NCBI GenBank assembly: GCA_041623895.1
Contig: JBFJVZ010000267.1
Coordinates: forward strand, 1-11,084
DNA from: JBFJVZ01 sp041623895
GTDB lineage: Bacteria > Planctomycetota > Planctomycetia > Pirellulales > Pirellulaceae
Direction of reading: 5' to 3'
Length of the DNA stretch: 11,084 nucleotides
The position numbers were made by a program, and so were the translations under genes. The notes under the pieces are model-generated. The model made no database searches, had not been told where the DNA came from, and was given only the letters and a program-made list of their open reading frames with translations. Below, piece after piece: positions 6,560-11,084 of the stretch (positions are counted from its first letter, which is position 1; the number at the start of each line of letters is the position of its first letter).

Positions 6560-9406
6560 ATGCCGCGAAATTTGCTTTGCTTGTCGCTGACGATTTGCCT
6601 GCTGAGCATGGTCGCGGAGGCAGCCGACAAACCGGAATCCGTGGAATTCTTTGAAAAGAGAATCCGACCGGTGCTGGTCAAACATTGTTACCAATGTCAT
6701 TCGTCCGACGCGGAAGAGATTGGTGGATCGCTGGTTCTGGATTCTGCCGGCGGCATGATGACCGGCGGCGATAGCGGACCGGCGATCAAACCGGGCGATG
6801 CGGAGGCGAGTGTTTTGATCTCGGCGATCCGTTATGAATCAGCAGAGATGCCTCCGGATGAACCTTTAGCGGACAATGTCATCCGCGATTTCGAGCAGTG
6901 GATCAATGCCGGCGCGACCGACCCGCGGACAAACACGCCCGCTCAGCCGCTGCCGAGTCGTGAAATTGACATCGAAGCCGGTCGTCAGTTTTGGGCCTTT
7001 CGACCCATGCAGTTCACGTCGCCGCCAACGCGATCAGGCGACGTGCGTTCGATGATCGATCCCTATCTATTCGCAAAACTTGACGAAGCCGGTATCGCGC
7101 CCAATCGACTTGCCACGCCCGCGGCAGGACTCAGACGGCTTGCCTATGACCTGACGGGCTTGCCGCCCGATCAAGAGCTGCTGGGACGCTGGCTTGCCGA
7201 TCCGACGCCGGGACATTGGCGACGCATCGTTGATTCGATGCTGGCATCGCCGGCGTACGCTGAGCATTGGGCGCGCCACTGGATGGACGTTGCCCGCTAT
7301 GCCGACAGCAACGGCAGCGACTTCAACGCCACTTATCACGAGGCCTGGCGGTACCGCGATTATTTGATTCGTTCTTTCGCAGCCGACCGTCCGTTTGATC
7401 AGATGGTCCGCCAGCAGGTCGCCGGTGACTTGATGGCTGCGGAGTCCGACCAGGAGCGACTGGACAATGTGGTCGCGACGACGTTTCTGATGCTCGGTCC
7501 CAAGATGCTCAGCGAACGCGATAAGCCGAAACTGGAATTGGATGTTGTCGATGAGCAAATCGACACGGTGGGACGAGCCTTCCTGGGACTGACTCTCGGT
7601 TGTGCGCGATGCCACGATCACAAGTTTGATCCCGTGCCGACCGAAGACTATTACGCCTTAGCTGGGATCTTCAAAAGTACTCAAACACTGAATGGCGAAA
7701 GCCAGAAGTACGTGAGCACGTGGAATCGCATCCAGCTTCCCACGTCCGACGAACACTTGGCGGCTGTCAAACAACACTCCGAACAGTTGTCGTCTCTGCA
7801 GCAGCAGCTGAAATCCGCCGAAAAGGCACTGAAGTCCGCCCAAGAAAAAGACGCCAGCCCACTGCCGGGAATTGTGGTTGACGATGCCCAGGCAAAAAAA
7901 ACCGGTCCCTGGAAACCGTCTGTCTATTACAAAGATTTTGTCGGTGCTGGTTACGTTCACGATGACAACAAAAACAAAGGCACAGCCTCGATCCGTTTCG
8001 CCACGCGGCTACCGGAAAATGGAGAATACGAAGTCCGTATTTCTCACTCCCCGGGTTCCAATCGCGCGTCCGCCGTTCCGATCACGATTGAAACGGCCGA
8101 TGGCCCTGTTGAAGTCAGCGCGGATCAACGGCAATTCAAGATCCAGCCGATGTGGAGCTCGCTGGGAAAATACAAGTTCTCCTCGGACAAGGACGCCGTG
8201 ATCACGATCAGCAACGAAGGCACCAGCGGCTATGTGATCGCCGACGCAGTGCAGTTTCTGTCCAATCACGATTCGGCCACTCCCCAGCCGGGTGACAAAC
8301 CGGATGACAAGCAGGACGCGAAACTCGAGCTAGCTCAGGCAAAAGTCGATGAGCTCAAACAGCAAATCAAGGACCTAAAAGCAGCCTCACCGCGGCCGCT
8401 TCCCGAAGCGATGGCACCGCGCGACCGCGATGGCAGCGGCGTCGCCGATAGCTGCGTTCACATCCGCGGCGAAGTCAAGAATCTGGGTGATGTCATTCCT
8501 CGCGGCTTTCTGCAAGTGGTTAGTCCAGGTCATTCGTCCATCGATAACCCGATGGGTAGTGGCCGCCTGGAGTTGGCCGATTGGCTGACCGATCCGGACA
8601 ATCCGCTAGTGGCCCGCGTGTTTGTCAATCGCGTTTGGATGCATTTGATGGGCGAAGGAATTGTTCGCACTGTCGACAATCTTGGATCCCAAGGTGAACG
8701 GCCGACGCACCCGGAACTGCTTGATGCGCTGGCAACTCGTTTCGTTCGCAACGGCTGGCAACTGAAACCGCTGATCCGGGAAATCGTCAACAGCCACGCC
8801 TACGGGCGATCGTCGGAGTACTCCAAAGCGTCCATTTCGGTCGACCCGGAGAATCGACTCTTATGGCGCGCCCATCGAAAACGCTTGCCTGCTGAATCGA
8901 TTCGCGAAACCATGTTGACGGTTGCCGGCATGATCGACCGCCGGCCGCGTTACGATCCCATGCAGGGTCGTGGTACGCTGGTATCCAAGAACGACGCCTC
9001 GGGATCGGCGGATTTCAGGGGTGTGGGTGAGCCGTATCGCTCGCTTTACATGCCCGTGGTTCGAGGCTACATGCCGCCTTTGATGGTCATGTTGGATGTT
9101 GCCGACCCCGATCTGTTGGTTGGCCGCAGATCAAAGACAAACGTGCCGTCGCAAGCACTTGTGCTGATCAATAGCAAAGAAGTCAACGAGTGGGCGAAGG
9201 CGGCCGCCGATCGAATCCTGGCATCCGGCACTGGCTTTGAAACACGTTTGCAAAACGTTTACCTGGAAACGGTGCAGCGAGATCCCCACCAACAGGATCG
9301 CGCGATTGCAAAAGAGTTTTTTCAAGACCGCGAAGAGTCAAACGAAGCGTGGCGAGAATACATTGCCGCAATCTTCGCCAGCACCGAGTTCAGGCTATTG
9401 GATTAG
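6560..9406 (+). CDS. Secreted PSCyt1-DUF1549-DUF1553 protein (planctomycete cytochrome family)
   Basis: Member of the large planctomycete family with an N-terminal cytochrome-c-like domain; its biochemical role is not established, and roles in surface polysaccharide breakdown have been suggested from neighbourhoods. From ATG 6560 the product is 948 residues. A signal peptide occupies about 1-21 (hydrophobic LLCLSLTICLLSMVAEA). PSCyt1 follows with the haem motif CYQCH (C43, C46, H47) and a possible axial Met97 in EMPPDEP. DUF1549 spans about 160-365 and holds a second motif CARCH (C348, C351, H352). A predicted coiled coil (about 405-432) comes next, then an inserted beta-rich segment (about 449-568) that resembles golvesin/Xly-type domains, then a second coiled coil (about 587-610). 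DUF1553 runs from about 660 to the end, with NPLVARVFVNRVWMHLMG and KTNVPSQALVLIN. An ATG at 6467 would put 31 residues before the signal peptide and is rejected. The DUF1501 gene follows 145 bp downstream, the usual partner. Confidence 0.93.
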   Translation: MPRNLLCLSLTICLLSMVAEAADKPESVEFFEKRIRPVLVKHCYQCHSSDAEEIGGSLVLDSAGGMMTGGDSGPAIKPGDAEASVLISAIRYESAEMPPDEPLADNVIRDFEQWINAGATDPRTNTPAQPLPSREIDIEAGRQFWAFRPMQFTSPPTRSGDVRSMIDPYLFAKLDEAGIAPNRLATPAAGLRRLAYDLTGLPPDQELLGRWLADPTPGHWRRIVDSMLASPAYAEHWARHWMDVARYADSNGSDFNATYHEAWRYRDYLIRSFAADRPFDQMVRQQVAGDLMAAESDQERLDNVVATTFLMLGPKMLSERDKPKLELDVVDEQIDTVGRAFLGLTLGCARCHDHKFDPVPTEDYYALAGIFKSTQTLNGESQKYVSTWNRIQLPTSDEHLAAVKQHSEQLSSLQQQLKSAEKALKSAQEKDASPLPGIVVDDAQAKKTGPWKPSVYYKDFVGAGYVHDDNKNKGTASIRFATRLPENGEYEVRISHSPGSNRASAVPITIETADGPVEVSADQRQFKIQPMWSSLGKYKFSSDKDAVITISNEGTSGYVIADAVQFLSNHDSATPQPGDKPDDKQDAKLELAQAKVDELKQQIKDLKAASPRPLPEAMAPRDRDGSGVADSCVHIRGEVKNLGDVIPRGFLQVVSPGHSSIDNPMGSGRLELADWLTDPDNPLVARVFVNRVWMHLMGEGIVRTVDNLGSQGERPTHPELLDALATRFVRNGWQLKPLIREIVNSHAYGRSSEYSKASISVDPENRLLWRAHRKRLPAESIRETMLTVAGMIDRRPRYDPMQGRGTLVSKNDASGSADFRGVGEPYRSLYMPVVRGYMPPLMVMLDVADPDLLVGRRSKTNVPSQALVLINSKEVNEWAKAAADRILASGTGFETRLQNVYLETVQRDPHQQDRAIAKEFFQDREESNEAWREYIAAIFASTEFRLLD

Positions 9407-9440
9407 AAATTTGGGATCGACAGATTAGCTCGCAATGACC

Positions 9441-9534
9441 GGGAGGGCGAAGCTCCCGCTGAGCCGCACGTCCGTTCAGGATGCGGCTTGGCGATGAATT
9501 TCAAAATGCGGCGTGGCAGGAGCCTCGCCCTCCC
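9441..9534. repeat. Fold-back element: two facing copies of the dispersed repeat
   Basis: The left arm (9441-9468, plus) and right arm (9507-9534, minus) are 28 bp each and match at 23 of 28 positions as inverted repeats, sharing GGGAGGGCGA, GCTCC, GC and GCCGCA. The centre is 38 bp. A nested perfect 7-bp inverted repeat AGCCGCA (9462-9468) and TGCGGCT (9482-9488) can form a separate stem with a 13-nt loop. The element fills most of the 145-bp gap between the two planctomycete signature genes and ends 17 bp before the DUF1501 ATG. It could act as a terminator-like or attenuating RNA structure, or be a small non-autonomous mobile element. Confidence 0.8.
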
Positions 9535-9551
9535 AATCAAAAACAACACTC

Positions 9552-10931
9552 ATGAAAAAGCAAACATTCTCCCGACGACAATTTGGCTCGGTCAGCAGCT
9601 TTGCCCTCGGTTCGCTGGCCGTTTCAGCGTTTGCCCCGTCGCGGCACGCTTTCGCAGCGCCTGCGGCCGGCTCGTTACAGCTGCCGCAGCGTGTCAAACG
9701 AGTCATTTTCCTGTTCATGCACGGCGGCCCGAGTCATGTCGACACCTTTGATTACAAACCGCTGCTGACCCGCGACGACGGTAAAGAATTGCCGTTTGCT
9801 TTGCCGCCGAACATCGATGCGGTGCCGAAACTTTTGGACGGCCCCTGGAAGTTTGCCCGCCACGGCGACTCTGGACTTTGGGTCAGTGAGCTATTGCCCA
9901 ACATGGCTGCTGAGGCGGATTCGCTGTGTGTGATCCGCAGCATGCACACTCGTGGCCAGTCGCATGGTCAGGCGGTGGGCATGGTCAACACCGGCAGTGA
10001 TAACCTGGTTCGCCCCAGCGTTGGTGCTTGGATCAGTTACGCACTTGGCAGTGGTCATCCCGATTTGCCGGCGCATGTCGCTATTTCACCGGCAACGGCA
10101 CACGGTGGCCCGCGGAACTATGGTGCCGCGTTCTTGCCGGCCATGCACCAGGCCACGGTGATCGGCAGCAACGGTAAGTTCGGTGATGGCAAGATCCCGA
10201 ATCTGGATGGTCCTGTCGGCGGCGAGACGATCAAAGAACGTTTTGATCTGATCCAAAAATTGAATCGGCGGCATCTGCAAGCCAGCGGACCGGATCGCGA
10301 AATCGAAGGTGCGATCGAAGCGGTCGACCTTGCTTCGCGAATGCGGCTGGCCGCGCCGGAAGTGTTCGATCTGGATCGTGAAACCGCGATCACGCAACAG
10401 GCCTACGGGATTGGCGAGAAAGCCACCGACTCCTACGGCCGCGGATGCTTGCTGGCCCGTCGATTGGCCGAAGCCGGTGTGCGGTTCATCACCGTCAGCA
10501 GCGGGCAAGTTTGGGATCAACACAGCAATTTAAAAGACGGTCACGCCAAGAACGCATTGGCCACGGATTTGCCGATTGCCGCCCTGATCCGTGACTTGAA
10601 ACATCGCGGCCTGTGGGAGGAAACTTTGCTGGTGTGGGGCGGCGAATTCGGCCGCACCCCGGTTGTGCAAGGCAAAAACGGCCGTGACCACAATCCGCAA
10701 GGCTTTTCAGTCGTGCTTAGCGGTGGCGGTATCAAAACCGGATTTGCTTATGGCGAAACCGACGACTATGGCTACTACGCCCGCAAAGATCGCGTCCACA
10801 TGCACGATCTGCACGCGACGATCTTGTATCTCCTGGGCATCGACCACAAGCAACTGACCTACCGCTACGCCGGGCGTGATTTTCGGCTGACCGATGTGTA
10901 CGGCAACGTGGTCAACGGAATCCTCAGTTGA
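9552..10931 (+). CDS. Tat-exported DUF1501 protein
   Basis: DUF1501 proteins are related to the sulfatase and alkaline phosphatase superfamily and are very abundant in planctomycetes, often paired with DUF1549/DUF1553 genes; substrates are unknown. From ATG 9552 the product is 459 residues. It begins with a twin-arginine signal MKKQTFSRRQFG (R8, R9) and a hydrophobic stretch to about residue 35, so it should be exported folded. Family motifs are FLFMHGGPSHVDTFD (about 54-68, with H57, H62 and D64 as possible metal or catalytic residues), VIRSMHTRGQSHGQA, WGGEFGRTP (362-370), NGRDHNPQGFS (from 376), HMHDLHATILYLLGID and YRYAGRDFRLTDVYG at the C terminus, which looks complete. An in-frame GTG at 9513 would add 13 residues encoded by the fold-back repeat and displace the Tat signal, so it is rejected. 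Repeats flank the gene on both sides. Confidence 0.94.
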   Translation: MKKQTFSRRQFGSVSSFALGSLAVSAFAPSRHAFAAPAAGSLQLPQRVKRVIFLFMHGGPSHVDTFDYKPLLTRDDGKELPFALPPNIDAVPKLLDGPWKFARHGDSGLWVSELLPNMAAEADSLCVIRSMHTRGQSHGQAVGMVNTGSDNLVRPSVGAWISYALGSGHPDLPAHVAISPATAHGGPRNYGAAFLPAMHQATVIGSNGKFGDGKIPNLDGPVGGETIKERFDLIQKLNRRHLQASGPDREIEGAIEAVDLASRMRLAAPEVFDLDRETAITQQAYGIGEKATDSYGRGCLLARRLAEAGVRFITVSSGQVWDQHSNLKDGHAKNALATDLPIAALIRDLKHRGLWEETLLVWGGEFGRTPVVQGKNGRDHNPQGFSVVLSGGGIKTGFAYGETDDYGYYARKDRVHMHDLHATILYLLGIDHKQLTYRYAGRDFRLTDVYGNVVNGILS

Positions 10932-10953
10932 TGCTGTCGATTTCCGATCCAAT

Positions 10954-11084
10954 CGCTTCCCCTGGGAGGGCGACGCTCCCGCGGAGCCAAGCGTATTCCG
11001 ACGCTTCCCCCGGGAGGGCGACGCTCCCGCGGAGCCGCAAAGCGCTTTGCGACACTTCCCCCGGGAGGGCGACGCTCCCGCGGA
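10954..11084 (+). repeat. Tandem array of the dispersed hairpin repeat (three units, last cut by window)
   Basis: Units begin at 10954, 11002 and 11053 (periods 48 and 51 bp). Each has CGCTTCCCC or CACTTCCCC followed by GGGAGGGCGACGCTCCCGCG and GAGCC. Unit 1 and unit 2 differ at one of 35 positions; unit 3 differs from unit 2 at one position over the 32 bases visible. GGGAG and CTCCC pair around a 7-nt GGCGACG loop in every unit. The spacers are themselves self-complementary: AAGCGT (10989-10994) with ACGCTT (11001-11006), and the perfect palindrome GCAAAGCGCTTTGC (11037-11050). The array starts 22 bp after the DUF1501 stop and probably continues beyond the window. No T-run follows, so simple termination is not evident. 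Confidence 0.9.

Noticed and set aside
9513..9551. Upstream GTG start for DUF1501 and the antisense frame 9476-9718
   Set aside because: Both are encoded partly by the fold-back repeat (giving MAGASPS and WEGEAPATP peptides); the Tat signal begins at ATG 9552.

Overview
The window looks like ordinary chromosome from a planctomycete of the Rhodopirellula/Pirellula type. The strongest evidence is a pair of planctomycete signature genes. One is a secreted protein with PSCyt1, DUF1549 and DUF1553 domains and two haem-type CxxCH motifs. The other is a Tat-exported DUF1501 protein. A Cys-rich lipoprotein, weak or absent Shine-Dalgarno sites and dispersed GC-rich hairpin repeats agree with this. I see no rRNA, tRNA, CRISPR array, prophage, transposase or defence system.

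Layout. Bases 1-1464 (minus strand) hold ilvN followed by ilvC, whose 3' end lies outside the window; these are branched-chain amino acid genes. Bases 1465-1850 are a divergent regulatory region with a good candidate ilvN promoter and a perfect 9-bp dyad just upstream of it. Bases 1851-4733 (plus strand) form a tight housekeeping cluster: scpA (chromosome condensation), a tRNase Z-like metallo-hydrolase resembling the plant short form, and hemW, whose GTG start can overlap the preceding TGA as GTGA. Bases 4734-4985 carry a member of a dispersed repeat family and a 21-bp tandem repeat. A Cys-rich lipoprotein gene (4986-5531, plus) converges on a sirtuin gene (5570-6262, minus). After a 297-bp divergent gap come the PSCyt1/DUF1549/DUF1553 gene (6560-9406) and the DUF1501 gene (9552-10931), both plus strand.

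The least explained structure is the repeat family, built on a core near GGGAGGGCGAMGCTCCCGC. One member lies after hemW. Two face each other as a fold-back element just upstream of the DUF1501 gene. At least three more form a tandem array right after it and run off the window end. The DUF1501 gene is therefore bracketed by these repeats. They also create false N-terminal extensions and shadow ORFs, so several starts were moved downstream: scpA to 1851, the lipoprotein to 4986, the cytochrome-like protein to 6560 and DUF1501 to 9552. I found no convincing new multi-gene system; the best leads are the repeats, the zinc-site-poor sirtuin, the plant-like tRNase Z and the ilv dyad.
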